Assembly (NCBI RefSeq): GCF_022179085.1
Contig: NZ_BPQE01000001.1
Coordinates: 53,454 to 117,453 of the forward strand
DNA: 64,000 bases
Direction of reading: 5' to 3'
Origin: Methylobacterium aerolatum
GTDB lineage: Bacteria; Pseudomonadota; Alphaproteobacteria; Rhizobiales; Beijerinckiaceae
The position numbers were made by a program, and so were the translations under genes. The notes below the pieces were generated by a model. That model worked only from the letters and a program-made list of their open reading frames with translations, did not search any database and was not told the DNA's origin. Shown here one piece after another: positions 17,254-25,377 of this stretch (its first letter is position 1; every line of letters begins with the position of its first letter).

Positions 17254-17438
17254 CCGGGCTGTCGTCTCCGATCCGGCCGGGGCAGGCTGCCGACGAAAGC
17301 CGCGAGGACGCCGAAGGTTTCTCGCCGCCGTCCCGTGACAGGGGCGGCGGATTGATAGGAAACCCCGCCGAAGGCCCCCCGGACGCGCTTTCGAGCGGAG
17401 CCGTTCGGGACTAGTCTGCCTCCGCCCATCACGACGAT

Positions 17439-17650
17439 GCGGGAGAGACCGGGACCGTCCGCGTAGAGACGGCCCGGCGCCGACGGAGCAACCGCCCCGG
17501 AAACTCTCAGGCACCAGAACCGTGTCGTCTGGGCGATCTGGAGAGCGGTGCGGCGGTCATCCCGCTGGCACCCGCCGAAGGGGACGTCCGGCCACACCGC
17601 CCCGCCAAGGCGGCGCCGGATCAAGCTCTCAGGCACCGGGACAGATGGGG
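17439..17650 (+). promoter_or_regulatory. tandem glycine riboswitch (two aptamers)
   Basis: Two consecutive copies of the glycine aptamer pattern. Aptamer 1 runs from GCGGGAGAGACC (17439) through CCGACGGAGCAACCGCC to AACTCTCAGGCACC (17502-17515). Aptamer 2 runs from about GGAGAGCGG (17540) through CCGCCGAAGGGG to GCTCTCAGGCACCGGGACAG (about 17625-17644). The repeated CTCTCAGGCACC ends and the short linker are diagnostic of gcvT-type glycine riboswitches. It ends 63 bases before the start of the dadA-like gene, so it should control that gene; glycine riboswitches usually turn expression on. No obvious terminator hairpin with a T-run follows, so control may be at translation. Confidence 0.93.
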
Positions 17651-17713
17651 CGCAACCGGCCGGCTTCACACGACGCCGGCGCTCTGCGTCCTCTGGTTCG
17701 GAGTGCCACTCCC

Positions 17714-18976
17714 ATGACCCATCTCGCCGTGATCGGCGCCGGCATCACCGGCGTGACCACCGCCCACGCCCTCAACGCCCGGGGCTACCGAGTCACCGTC
17801 CTCGACCGCAACCGCTACGCCGCGATGGAGACCTCCTTCGCCAATGGCGGCCAGCTCTCGGCCTGCAACGCGGAGGTCTGGAACAAGGTCTCGACCGTCA
17901 TCCAGGGCCTGCGCTGGATGACGCGGCGGGACGCGCCGCTGCTGATGAACCCCACCCCCTCCTGGCACAAGCTGTCGTGGATGGCCGAGTTCGTCCGCGA
18001 GATCGCCCATTACCGCGAGAACACCCTGGAGACGGTGCGCCTCGCGATCCGCGCCCGGGAGACGCTGTTCGCCATGGCCCGGGAGGAGGGGATCGACTTC
18101 GACCTCAAGACCCGCGGGATCCTGCACTTCTACCGGGACGAGGCGGCCTTCCGGAAGGCGCACGGCGTCAACGCCCTGCTGACCCAGGGCGGGCTCGACC
18201 GCTACGCCGTCACGCCGGAGGAGATCCGGGCCATCGAGCCGACCCTCTCGGGCTCGTATTTCGGCGGGTTCTTCACCCCCTCCGACGCCACGGGCGACAT
18301 CCACAAGTTCACCCGCGGGCTGGCCGCCGCCTGCGCCCGCAAGGGCGTTCGCTTCGTGCAGGATGCCGCCGTCGAGGCGATCCTGCCGGAGGAGGGCGGG
18401 CACGTGGTGCGCTGGCGCCCGGCCGGGCGGGGGGAGGCCGCGCCGCAGGCCGAGCGCTTCGACGCGGTGGTGATCTGCGCCGGCACGGCGAGCCGCGAGT
18501 TCGCGGCGATGCTCGGCGACCGGGTGAACGTCTACCCCGTGAAGGGCTACTCGATCACCGTGAACCTCCACAGCCCGCGGGCGCAGGCCGCCGCGCCCCA
18601 GGTCAGCATCCTCGACGAGGCGACGAAGATCGTCACGAGCCGCCTCGGGGACGACCGCTTCCGGGTGGCCGGCACCGCCGAGTTCAACGGCTTCAACCGC
18701 GACATCCGCCACGACCGGATCCAGCCCCTGGTGGACTGGACCCGCGAGCAGTTCCCCGGCATCGACACCGATCGGGTGGTGGCCTGGAGCGGCCTGCGGC
18801 CGATGCTGCCGTCCATGCTGCCGAAGGTCGGGCGCGGGCGCCGGCCGGGGGTGTTCTACAACACCGGCCACGGCCATCTCGGCTGGACCCTCTCGGGCGC
18901 CACCGCCGGCCTCGTCGCGGAGGCCGTGGGGGCGGAGCTGGCGCCGGAGGCGGCGGGGGTGAGGCTCGCGGCGTAG
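17714..18976 (+). CDS. dadA: D-amino-acid dehydrogenase (DadA-type FAD oxidoreductase)
   Basis: 420 aa FAD protein that oxidatively deaminates D-amino acids and passes electrons to the respiratory chain. Rossmann motif VIGAGITGVTTA at residues 6-17, the DadA hallmark ETSFANGGQLSACNAEVW (about 37-54), and a C-terminal FAD-binding NTGHGHLGWTLSGATA. It sits directly behind a tandem glycine riboswitch, which argues that glycine or a glycine-yielding D-amino acid is the relevant metabolite, so a glycine or D-threonine role is possible. It is followed after 192 bp (with a repeat) by two PLP enzymes on the same strand. The ATG at 17714 begins the Rossmann strand. Confidence 0.9.
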   Translation: MTHLAVIGAGITGVTTAHALNARGYRVTVLDRNRYAAMETSFANGGQLSACNAEVWNKVSTVIQGLRWMTRRDAPLLMNPTPSWHKLSWMAEFVREIAHYRENTLETVRLAIRARETLFAMAREEGIDFDLKTRGILHFYRDEAAFRKAHGVNALLTQGGLDRYAVTPEEIRAIEPTLSGSYFGGFFTPSDATGDIHKFTRGLAAACARKGVRFVQDAAVEAILPEEGGHVVRWRPAGRGEAAPQAERFDAVVICAGTASREFAAMLGDRVNVYPVKGYSITVNLHSPRAQAAAPQVSILDEATKIVTSRLGDDRFRVAGTAEFNGFNRDIRHDRIQPLVDWTREQFPGIDTDRVVAWSGLRPMLPSMLPKVGRGRRPGVFYNTGHGHLGWTLSGATAGLVAEAVGAELAPEAAGVRLAA

Positions 18977-19002
18977 GGGAGGGAGTCTCTTCTCTGGGTC
19001 AC

Positions 19003-19098
19003 GGCGTCATCGCGAGCAAAGCGAAGCGACCCAGGCACGCGCCGGCATCGCAAGCGGCCCGCTACCGTGCGTTGCTTTGCTGCGCTCGCGCTGACGCC
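19003..19098. repeat. dispersed palindromic repeat, family B
   Basis: Imperfect inverted repeat beginning GGCGTCATCGCGAGC and ending GCTCGCGCTGACGCC, the type with GTCATCGCGA...AAGCGA arms seen also near 24219, 24640, 29038, 31461 and 42394. It fills most of the gap between the dadA-like gene and the PLP lyase gene. Confidence 0.7.
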
Positions 19099-19168
19099 AA
19101 GGGCCCGAAGCACACTCGCAATTTTGAATAATGAATGCGCGGCGCTACGATCGCCGCCGGAAGGCGCG

Positions 19169-20308
19169 ATGATGACCGAACCCGCCTACATCGACCCCGT
19201 CGACGGATCGACCTACCCGATCGACACGCCGCGCTGGCGCTCGGAGGCCGGGCGGCCCCTGATGGTCACCGACCTGCCGGGCATCGGGCGGGAGGGGATC
19301 GACACGGGCTCGCGCTCCCTCTGGCGCTACGCCGGGGCCTTCCCCGTGGCGGTCTCCGACCCGATCACCCTGGGCGAGGGCTGCACGCCCCTCGTGCGGC
19401 GCCCCTGGGACGGCGGCCACGCCCATTTCAAGCTCGAATGGTTCTCGCCCTCCGGCAGCTTCAAGGACCGGGGCGCCGCGGTGATGCTCTCGATCCTGCG
19501 GCAGCAGGGAATCGGGGCGGTGCTGGAGGATTCCTCCGGCAACGGCGGGGCGGCGGTGGCGACCTACGCGGCGGCCGCCGGGATGCGCGCCAAGATCCTC
19601 GTGCCCGCCTCGACCTCGCCCGCCAAGACCGTGCAGATGCGGGCCGCCGGCGCCGAGATCGAGCTCGTCCCCGGCACCCGCCAGGACACCGCCGACGCCG
19701 CCGTGGCGCAGGCCGAGTCGATCTTCTACGCCAGCCACAACTGGCAGGCGCATTTCCTCCAGGGCACCAAGACGCTCGCCTACGAATTGTGGGAGGATCT
19801 GGGCTTCCGCGCGCCGGATGCGGTGATCATCCCCTGCGGCGCGGGCAGCAACGTCCTCGGCTGCGACATCGGCTTCCGCGAGTTGCTCGCCCGGGGCGAG
19901 ATCGCCCGGCTGCCGCGCCTCTACGCCGTCCAGCCGGCCCATTGCGCGCCCCTCCATGCCGGCTTCGCGGCGGGGGCGGAGGCGGCCCTGCCGATCACGC
20001 CCCGGCCGACGCTGGCCGAGGGGGCGTCCATCGCCCAGCCGGTGCGCGGGCGGGAGGTGCTGGCGGCGCTGCGCCGCTCCGGCGGCGGCACCGTCGCGGT
20101 GTCGGAGGAGGCCATCGAGGCGGCCCTCCACCGGCTCGCGCGCTCGGGCCTCTACGTCGAGCCGACCTGCGCCATGGCGGCGGCGGCCCTCACCGACCTG
20201 ACCGGGCGCGGGGCGATCCGCGCCGGGGAGACGAGCGTCGCGGTCCTCACCGGAACCGGCATCAAGTCCACGCCGCGCATCGCCGACCTGCTCGACGCCC
20301 GAGCCTGA
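19169..20308 (+). CDS. threonine synthase-like PLP-dependent enzyme (fold type II)
   Basis: 379 aa. PLP lysine in SPSGSFKDRGA, glycine loop SSGNGGAAVATYA, and a C-terminal LTGTGIKSTPRI serine/threonine-dehydratase-like tail. The sequence begins with YIDPVDGSTYPIDTPRWRSE and lacks the N-terminal domain of the true thrC at 3671. Members of this group are annotated as threonine synthase but often act as lyases or dehydratases on hydroxy-amino acids. Its neighbours, a D-amino-acid dehydrogenase and a D-threonine aldolase-like enzyme, favour a catabolic role. ATG at 19169 (another at 19172) after GGAAGG. The downstream aldolase starts 23 bp after its stop, so they are co-transcribed. Confidence 0.8.
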   Translation: MMTEPAYIDPVDGSTYPIDTPRWRSEAGRPLMVTDLPGIGREGIDTGSRSLWRYAGAFPVAVSDPITLGEGCTPLVRRPWDGGHAHFKLEWFSPSGSFKDRGAAVMLSILRQQGIGAVLEDSSGNGGAAVATYAAAAGMRAKILVPASTSPAKTVQMRAAGAEIELVPGTRQDTADAAVAQAESIFYASHNWQAHFLQGTKTLAYELWEDLGFRAPDAVIIPCGAGSNVLGCDIGFRELLARGEIARLPRLYAVQPAHCAPLHAGFAAGAEAALPITPRPTLAEGASIAQPVRGREVLAALRRSGGGTVAVSEEAIEAALHRLARSGLYVEPTCAMAAAALTDLTGRGAIRAGETSVAVLTGTGIKSTPRIADLLDARA

Positions 20309-20331
20309 CCCCCACACCCAGGAGGAACGCC

Positions 20332-21453
20332 ATGGCCCACACGAGCCCCGCCACCGTCGGCATGCCGGTCGAGGAGATCGACACCCCCTGCCTCGTGGTC
20401 GATCTCGACGCCTTCGAGCGCAACGTCGACAAGCTCGGCCGCTACATGAGGGATCACGGCCTGCGCCACCGCGCCCACGCCAAGACGCACAAATCCGCCG
20501 ACATCGCCAAGGTGCAGATCGAGCGGGGAGGGGCCTGCGGCGTCTGCTGCCAGAAGGTCGGCGAGGCCGAGGCCCTGGTGGAGGCCGGCCTCCGCGACGT
20601 GCTGGTGTCGAACCAAGTGGTGGCCCCCAAGAAGATCGCGCGGCTCGCGGCGCTGGCCACCCGCGCCAGGGTGCTGGTCTGCGTGGACGACCTCGGCAAT
20701 GTCGACGACCTCTCGGCCGCGGCGGTGGAGGCGGGGTCCACCCTCGAGTGCCTCGTGGAGATCGATGTCGGCGCGGGCCGCTGCGGCGTCGCGCCGGGCG
20801 AGGCGGCAGTCGCCCTCGCCCGGCGCATCGCCGACCGGCCGGGGCTCGCCTTCGCCGGGCTCCAGGCCTACCAGGGCCGGGCGCAGCATGTCCGCGACCA
20901 CGGGGAGCGCCGGGCGCTGATCCAGACGGCCATCGACGAGACGAAGCGCACCGTGGCGCTTCTCGAGGCCGAGGGGCTCCCCTGCGCCATCGTCGCGGGG
21001 GCCGGTACCGGCAGTTTCGAGATGGAAGGCGCGAGCGGCGTCTACAACGAGCTGCAGTGCGGCTCGTACGTGTTCATGGACGCGGACTACCAGCGGGTGC
21101 GCGATTCGGGCGACCGGCCGATCTCGGAGTTCGAGAACAGCCTGTTCATCCTCACGGCGGTGATGAGCAAGGCCAAGCCCGACATCGCGATCTGCGATGC
21201 CGGCCTGAAGGCCCAGAGCGTCGACAGCGGGATGCCGCTGGTCTTCGGCCGGAGCGACGTCGAATACCTCAAGGCCTCCGACGAGCACGGGGTCATCGCC
21301 GATCCGGGCAACGTGCTCCGGCTCAACGACCGGCTGAGGCTGATCCCCGGCCATTGCGACCCGACGGTGAACGTCCACGACTGGCTGGTGGGCGTGCGCG
21401 ACGGACGCGTCGAGGCCCTGTGGCCGGTGACGGCGCGGGGGGCCTTGTTGTAG
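20332..21453 (+). CDS. D-threonine aldolase / 3-hydroxy-D-aspartate aldolase-like enzyme (DSD1 family)
   Basis: 373 aa PLP enzyme of the alanine-racemase (fold III) type. DTPCLVVDLDAFERNV (17-32) is followed by the PLP lysine in RAHAKTHKS (about residue 45-52), a C-terminal barrel, and the metal-binding HCDPTVN near residue 340, whose His and Asp bind the divalent cation in D-threonine aldolases. Such enzymes cleave D-threonine or D-3-hydroxyaspartate to glycine plus an aldehyde or glyoxylate; the alternative is D-serine dehydratase. Glycine as product fits the upstream glycine riboswitch. Strong ribosome site AGGAGGAAC before ATG 20332. Confidence 0.87.
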   Translation: MAHTSPATVGMPVEEIDTPCLVVDLDAFERNVDKLGRYMRDHGLRHRAHAKTHKSADIAKVQIERGGACGVCCQKVGEAEALVEAGLRDVLVSNQVVAPKKIARLAALATRARVLVCVDDLGNVDDLSAAAVEAGSTLECLVEIDVGAGRCGVAPGEAAVALARRIADRPGLAFAGLQAYQGRAQHVRDHGERRALIQTAIDETKRTVALLEAEGLPCAIVAGAGTGSFEMEGASGVYNELQCGSYVFMDADYQRVRDSGDRPISEFENSLFILTAVMSKAKPDIAICDAGLKAQSVDSGMPLVFGRSDVEYLKASDEHGVIADPGNVLRLNDRLRLIPGHCDPTVNVHDWLVGVRDGRVEALWPVTARGALL

Positions 21454-21537
21454 GAGGCCGCCCGACGGCGGGGGAGTTCCCCGCCCTCGCGAGCGGCCGT
21501 GCAGGAAGGGTCCGTTTGCGCTACGAGCGCCGGTGAC

Positions 21538-22428
21538 ATGACCGAGACCCCGATCCCCAAAGACATCCGCGTCGTCGGCATCGGCACCGGCGATCCCGAA
21601 CACCTGACCCTGCAGGCGGTCCGCGCCCTCGGGCAGGTCGATGTCGTGTTCGTCCTCGACAAGCGCGCCGAGACGGCGGACCTCGTGGAGGTCCGGCGGC
21701 GCGTCTGCGCGGCGCACATCGCCCGGCCCTATCGCCTCGTCACCGTGGAGGACCCGCCCCGGGAGCGGCGGCCGGCCGATTACGGCGCCACCGTCGAGGC
21801 GTGGCACGCCGCCCGGGCCGAGCGGCTGGAGGCGGCCTTCGCGGACCATCTCGGGGCAGGGGAGGTGGGCGCCCTCCTCGTCTGGGGCGACCCCGCCCTG
21901 TACGACAGCACCCTGCGCATCCTCGACCGGATCGCGGCGAGGGGGCGCCTCGCCCTCGCCTGCCAGGTGATTCCCGGCCTCTCCAGCGTGCAGGTGCTCT
22001 GCGCCCGGCACGCGGTGCCGCTCAATGCCATCGGCGGGGCGGTCTGCATCACCACCGGCCGCAGGCTCGCGGAAGGCTGGCCGGCCGGCGCCGAGAGCGT
22101 CGTGGTGATGCTCGACGGCGACCCGAGCTTCGCCGGCCTCGACCCGGACCTGACGATCCACTGGGGCGCCTATCTCGGCGCGCCGGAGGAGATCCTGGTG
22201 GCGGGCCGCCTCGGCGACGTCGCGGACGAGATCCGCCGCGTCCGCGCCGAGGCCCGCGCCCGCCACGGCTGGATCATGGACATCTACCTGTTGTCGCTGG
22301 GAAAACCGGGGATCCCCAAGGACAAGTCCCTGGGTGGGGTCCAAAGTGGCGCCCCTGGGCAGAGCCCCTGGGAGACGCAGGGCTCCGCCCCGCACCCGCC
22401 AAAGGGCTCGCCCTTTGGGAACCCGTGA
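21538..22428 (+). CDS. cobF: precorrin-6A synthase (deacetylating)
   Basis: SAM-dependent methyltransferase of the aerobic cobalamin pathway: converts precorrin-5 to precorrin-6A with loss of acetate. 296 aa. The tetrapyrrole methylase fold begins VVGIGTGDPEHLTLQAVRAL, has the LLVWGDPALYDSTLRI glycine-rich segment and VIPGLSSVQVL, and normally ends near WIMDIYLLS. The last 40 or so codons (from about 22313) are translated from a dispersed palindromic repeat (GGVQSGAPGQSPWETQGSAP...), so the C-terminal tail is an insertion artefact, not part of the fold. The stop shares one base with the ATG of the helicase (TGATG). bluB lies 20 kb away, so cobalamin genes are scattered. Confidence 0.92.
   Translation: MTETPIPKDIRVVGIGTGDPEHLTLQAVRALGQVDVVFVLDKRAETADLVEVRRRVCAAHIARPYRLVTVEDPPRERRPADYGATVEAWHAARAERLEAAFADHLGAGEVGALLVWGDPALYDSTLRILDRIAARGRLALACQVIPGLSSVQVLCARHAVPLNAIGGAVCITTGRRLAEGWPAGAESVVVMLDGDPSFAGLDPDLTIHWGAYLGAPEEILVAGRLGDVADEIRRVRAEARARHGWIMDIYLLSLGKPGIPKDKSLGGVQSGAPGQSPWETQGSAPHPPKGSPFGNP
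22315..22428. repeat. nested-hairpin dispersed repeat, family A, copy 1 (inside cobF 3' end)
   Basis: Three successive short palindromes: CCAAGGACAAGTCCCTGGG, CCCCTGGGCAGAGCCCCTGGG and CAAAGGGCTCGCCCTTTG. The same order of hairpins recurs at 37959-38063, and with close sequence at 48594-48696. Here it is read through in the cobF frame and provides its stop codon. Confidence 0.85.
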
Positions 22429-24089
22429 TGCTGCGGCTGCGGGACTATCAGCGGGCGAGCCTCGATGCGCTGGACGCCGCCTGGGGGCGGGGAGGGGAGA
22501 CGGGGCTCCTCGTCGTGCTGCCCACCGGGGCGGGCAAGGCCCTCGTCATCGCGGCCCTGGCGCGGGAGACCCTGGCGCAAAACCCCCTCGCCCGCGTGGC
22601 CATCGTCACCCATAGCCGGGAACTCGTGGCCCAGAACCACGCGGAGCTGCTGCGCCACTGGCCGGAGGCCCCGGCCGGGATCTTCTCCGCCGGACTCGGG
22701 CGGCGGGAGGCGGGGGCACAGGTGCTCACCTGCTCCATCCAGTCCGTCGCCGACCGCCTCGATGCGGTCGGCCCCCGGGACCTCGTGATCGTGGATGAAG
22801 CCCACCTGATCCCCCGCGCGGCCGAGACCCGCTACGGGCGCTTCCTGGCGGGGCTCTCCGCCCTCACCCCGGCGATGCGGGTGGCGGGCTTCACCGCGAC
22901 CCCCTACCGCCTCGATTCCGGGCGCCTCGACGAGGGCGAGGGCCGCCTCTTCACCCGCATCGCCTACGAGGCCGGGACCGGCGACCTGATCCGCCGGGGC
23001 TACCTCGCGCCGCTCATGTCCAAGGCGACCCTGACCCAGCTCGACGTGACGGGCGTCGGCCGCCGGGGCGGCGACTACATTCCGAGCGAGCTGGAGGCGG
23101 CGGTCAACCGCGACTGGATCACCAGGGCCGCCGTGGCCGAGATGGTGGAGTACGGGCGCGACCGCCGCTCCTGGCTCGCCTTCTGCGCCGGCCTCGCCCA
23201 TGCCGCGGCCGTGCGCGACGCGGTACGGGCGGAGGGCTTCTCCTGCGAGACCATCGAGGGCGGGACGCCCAAGCGAGAGCGCGACCGCCTCGTCGCCGCC
23301 TTCCGGGAGGGCCGGATCCGCTGCCTCACCTCGGTGGGCGTGCTGGGGACGGGCTTCAACGCCCCCGGCGTCGATCTCGTGGCCCTGCTGCGGCCGACCC
23401 GGAGCACCGGGCTCTACGTGCAGCAGGTCGGGCGGGCCTTGCGCTGCGCGCCGGGCAAGGACGACGCGCTCATCCTCGACTATGCCGGGCTGGTGCGGAT
23501 GCACGGGCCGGTCGATGCCGTCACCATCCGCACCGCCATCGCCGTACGGGCCGGGGCAGGGGGCGTGCGCGCCAAGCCCTGCCCCGGCTGCGGCGCCCTA
23601 ATCGCCCTCAACGCCTCCACCTGCGAGGCGTGCTGGACCGAGCCGGAGACCGAGCGCGAGCCCGGCCACGACGCCGCCGCCGAGGACGAGTTGCCGATCC
23701 TGTCCGAGGCGGCCCGCCGTCCGGAGGGCCCTGCCCCCGACGGAGCGTGGCACCCGCTCACCGCCTGGCACCTGGAGGCGGCGCCGGACGGGCTCGACGT
23801 GGTGCTCGCCTGGACCGAACCCGCCGCGGGCGAGCAATCCTGGCGGGTCCGCCTGCGCCCGGAGGGCAGGGGCTACGAACGGGAGAAGGCGGTGCTGTGG
23901 TGGCGGGGCCTCGGCGGCGGCCGGGACGCCCCGATGGACGCGATGGAGTTCCTCCGCGCCGCCGACGACCTGCCGGGCTTGGGCGCCGTCCGGGTGACGG
24001 CCAAGGCCCTGTCGCGGGAACTCGCCTGCCGGGCCGCCGACGGCCGGATCCTCGGCGACGTCCACCGCCTCGCCGACCGCGCGGCCTGA
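22428..24089 (+). CDS. superfamily 2 DEAD/DEAH helicase with zinc ribbon
   Basis: 553 aa cytosolic ATP-dependent helicase or translocase of the Rad25/ResIII-like group. Motif I is LPTGAGKALVI (about residues 30-40), with Ala where Ser or Thr normally follows the P-loop Lys. Motif II VDEAH, motif III-like FTATPYRLD, motif VI QQVGRALR. A CxxC...CxxC zinc ribbon (CPGCGAL, CEAC) sits at about 384-405. The C-terminal 130 residues are a Trp-containing domain I do not recognise. Start ATG overlaps the cobF stop by one base, but no functional link is obvious. Single-Ala motif I should be checked for loss of Mg2+ coordination. Confidence 0.9.
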   Translation: MLRLRDYQRASLDALDAAWGRGGETGLLVVLPTGAGKALVIAALARETLAQNPLARVAIVTHSRELVAQNHAELLRHWPEAPAGIFSAGLGRREAGAQVLTCSIQSVADRLDAVGPRDLVIVDEAHLIPRAAETRYGRFLAGLSALTPAMRVAGFTATPYRLDSGRLDEGEGRLFTRIAYEAGTGDLIRRGYLAPLMSKATLTQLDVTGVGRRGGDYIPSELEAAVNRDWITRAAVAEMVEYGRDRRSWLAFCAGLAHAAAVRDAVRAEGFSCETIEGGTPKRERDRLVAAFREGRIRCLTSVGVLGTGFNAPGVDLVALLRPTRSTGLYVQQVGRALRCAPGKDDALILDYAGLVRMHGPVDAVTIRTAIAVRAGAGGVRAKPCPGCGALIALNASTCEACWTEPETEREPGHDAAAEDELPILSEAARRPEGPAPDGAWHPLTAWHLEAAPDGLDVVLAWTEPAAGEQSWRVRLRPEGRGYEREKAVLWWRGLGGGRDAPMDAMEFLRAADDLPGLGAVRVTAKALSRELACRAADGRILGDVHRLADRAA

Positions 24090-24218
24090 TCCGGCGGGGC
24101 AGGGGATGGGAAATGGGGGATGGGGGATGGGGGCCGGTGGACGGGCGGCGGGCGCCTTCGGTGCAACGGGCTGCACCACCTCAGGACCGCCCTCGCCCCC
24201 GGTCTCAGCCCCTCGACG

Positions 24219-24421
24219 TCATGGCGCGCGAAGCGAAGCCATCCAGGGCTGCGCCGCGGCGGGAAGCGGCCCGCCCACCAAAACCCACGCCCACGATGAC
24301 GAGGGGCCGGGGCAGGGGCCTCGGACCGCCCTCACCCGAGCGCCGCGTCCCGACGCGCGGACGGGGTCATCCAGGGCTGCACCGCAGTCTGAAGCGTCCC
24401 GCGTCCCTGGACGGCTCCGCT
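24219..24421. repeat. degenerate family B palindromic repeats
   Basis: Two diverged segments with GTCATGGCGCGCGAAGCGAAGCC and CATCCAGGGCTGC...GTCCCTGGACGGCTCCGCTCAT, in partial inverted orientation. Related to the better preserved copy at 31461. Confidence 0.6.
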
Positions 24422-24528
24422 CATTGAGACGGGGGGATGGCGCCGCCACCTAAGACCTTAACCATGGGAGGGGTACCAGCGCCCGACGAGACACCGAAGC
24501 CCCCTTCCCCCAGCCCGCCCATCTCGCG

Positions 24529-24556
24529 AAGTTCCATAATATATCTTATGCGAATT
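24529..24556 (-). other. dif: putative dif site (XerC/XerD recombination at replication terminus)
   Basis: Read on the minus strand, a 28-bp site with half-sites AATTCGCATAA (XerC-like) and TTATGGAACTT (XerD-like) around the 6-bp centre GATATA. E. coli dif has GGTGCGCATAA and TTATGTTAAAT around TGTATA, so the inner 8 bp of the XerC arm and the inner 5 bp of the XerD arm are identical. The site is an AT-rich island in GC-rich, gene-free DNA. XerCD resolve chromosome dimers here under FtsK control. I see eleven GGGCAGGG octamers on the plus strand to its left (for example near 3785, 6033, 14132, 21854, 24097 and 24310) against two reversed ones (23575, 23729), a polarity like FtsK-orienting sequences; to the right the bias is less clear. 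Confidence 0.8.
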
Positions 24557-24639
24557 GCGGATGAGCGTTGGGGTACCCTGCGGTTCAGGGATCCTACCCT
24601 TACCGGACAGGGTTTCCGGGTCCGGCCGAAGAGGTCGTG

Positions 24640-24745
24640 GCGGATGAGAACGCCCTCCGCATCCTTGCGAGCGGAGCGGGGCCATCCAGGGCAGCGGGGC
24701 ATTTCCAGGCGCGGCGCGTCCCTGGATGGCGTCGAGACGGCGGGA
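24640..24745. repeat. degenerate family B palindromic repeat
   Basis: Contains GCGAGCGGAGCGGGGCCATCC, then AGGGCAGCGGGGC and GCGTCCCTGGATGGC, the same building blocks as the copy at 31461. Confidence 0.55.
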
Positions 24746-24891
24746 ATCGTGACCTGTCCGGTCGGGCTCCCGGCAGGACGAGGAGGGGGATCGAGCACCC
24801 GGTCGGGGCAGGAGGTTCGTGGTCTCCGGGACCCCCTCCCCGCGCCCCCGGCCGCGGGGTGCTCCGGATCGGACCAGCCAGCCGCCGCGCG

Positions 24892-25377
24892 CTACCGCAC
24901 CAGCATCTTGACGGCGACCTCGTAGCCGGAGCCGTCGGCGTTGATCACGAGCATCCGGAACGCGTCCGTTCCCTCGAATTTCTCGTCGGACTCGAAGGTC
25001 ACGCGCTTGCCCGGCACCTTGCGGGCGTTGCAGGCGGCGAGCGGTGAGGCAGGTTCGTAGCGCGGGAAGGAATTCTCGTCCTCGACGGTGACCCGCCCGT
25101 GCTTCGGCTGGCTCAAGAGGCGGATGACGACGGGGCCCTGGCTCGAGCAATCCGGGAAGAGAGAGGTGAGGAAAGCGATCGCCCTCGCCTCGCCCTTCGG
25201 GACGATGCGGGTGAGCGGGAAGGCGATGGGCGTCTCGCTTTCAAGGACCGGCGCGGGCTGGGCAGGGGCGGGCTGGGCAGGGGCGGGCTCGGCCGCAGGC
25301 GCGGGCGCCGCCGAGACCGGGCCGGCCGTCAGTGCGAGGGCGAGGATCGCGGCGGCAAGGAAGGACAAGGCTGACAT
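24892..25377 (-). CDS. secreted protein with Pro/Ala linker, unknown function
   Basis: 161 aa. Signal peptide MSALSFLAAAILALALTAG (cleavage near SAA), then a low-complexity Pro/Ala segment made of repeated AQPAP units (about 25-45), then a compact domain with QPKHGRVTVEDE and FEGTDAFRMLVINADGSG. The PxHGxVT and DxF...V...G pattern resembles bacterial cadherin or Ig-like repeats, suggesting a small beta-sandwich after a flexible wall-spanning linker. Two Cys (FPDCSSQ and LAACNA) may form a disulfide. ATG 25377 preferred because it starts the signal peptide. No partner gene nearby. Confidence 0.75.
   Translation of the reverse strand: MSALSFLAAAILALALTAGPVSAAPAPAAEPAPAQPAPAQPAPVLESETPIAFPLTRIVPKGEARAIAFLTSLFPDCSSQGPVVIRLLSQPKHGRVTVEDENSFPRYEPASPLAACNARKVPGKRVTFESDEKFEGTDAFRMLVINADGSGYEVAVKMLVR

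Larger units (their letters stand above)
24090..24891. other. 802-bp gene-free region around the putative dif site
   Basis: No credible gene: the longest open frames are Pro/Arg/Gly-rich and cross repeats. It contains a G-rich simple stretch (GGGGGATG repeats, 24115-24135), two degenerate family B repeats (24219-24421 and 24640-24745), and the dif-like site at 24529-24556. Lack of genes and repeat accumulation fit a replication-terminus locus. Confidence 0.7.

Noticed and set aside
19169-20308. Second thrC
   Set aside because: Lacks the N-terminal threonine-synthase domain; the neighbourhood points to a catabolic PLP enzyme.
24437-24925. 162-codon plus-strand frame across the dif region
   Set aside because: Low-complexity Pro/Ser/Arg composition, crosses repeats, no ribosome site, and overlaps the 3' end of the gene at 24892.
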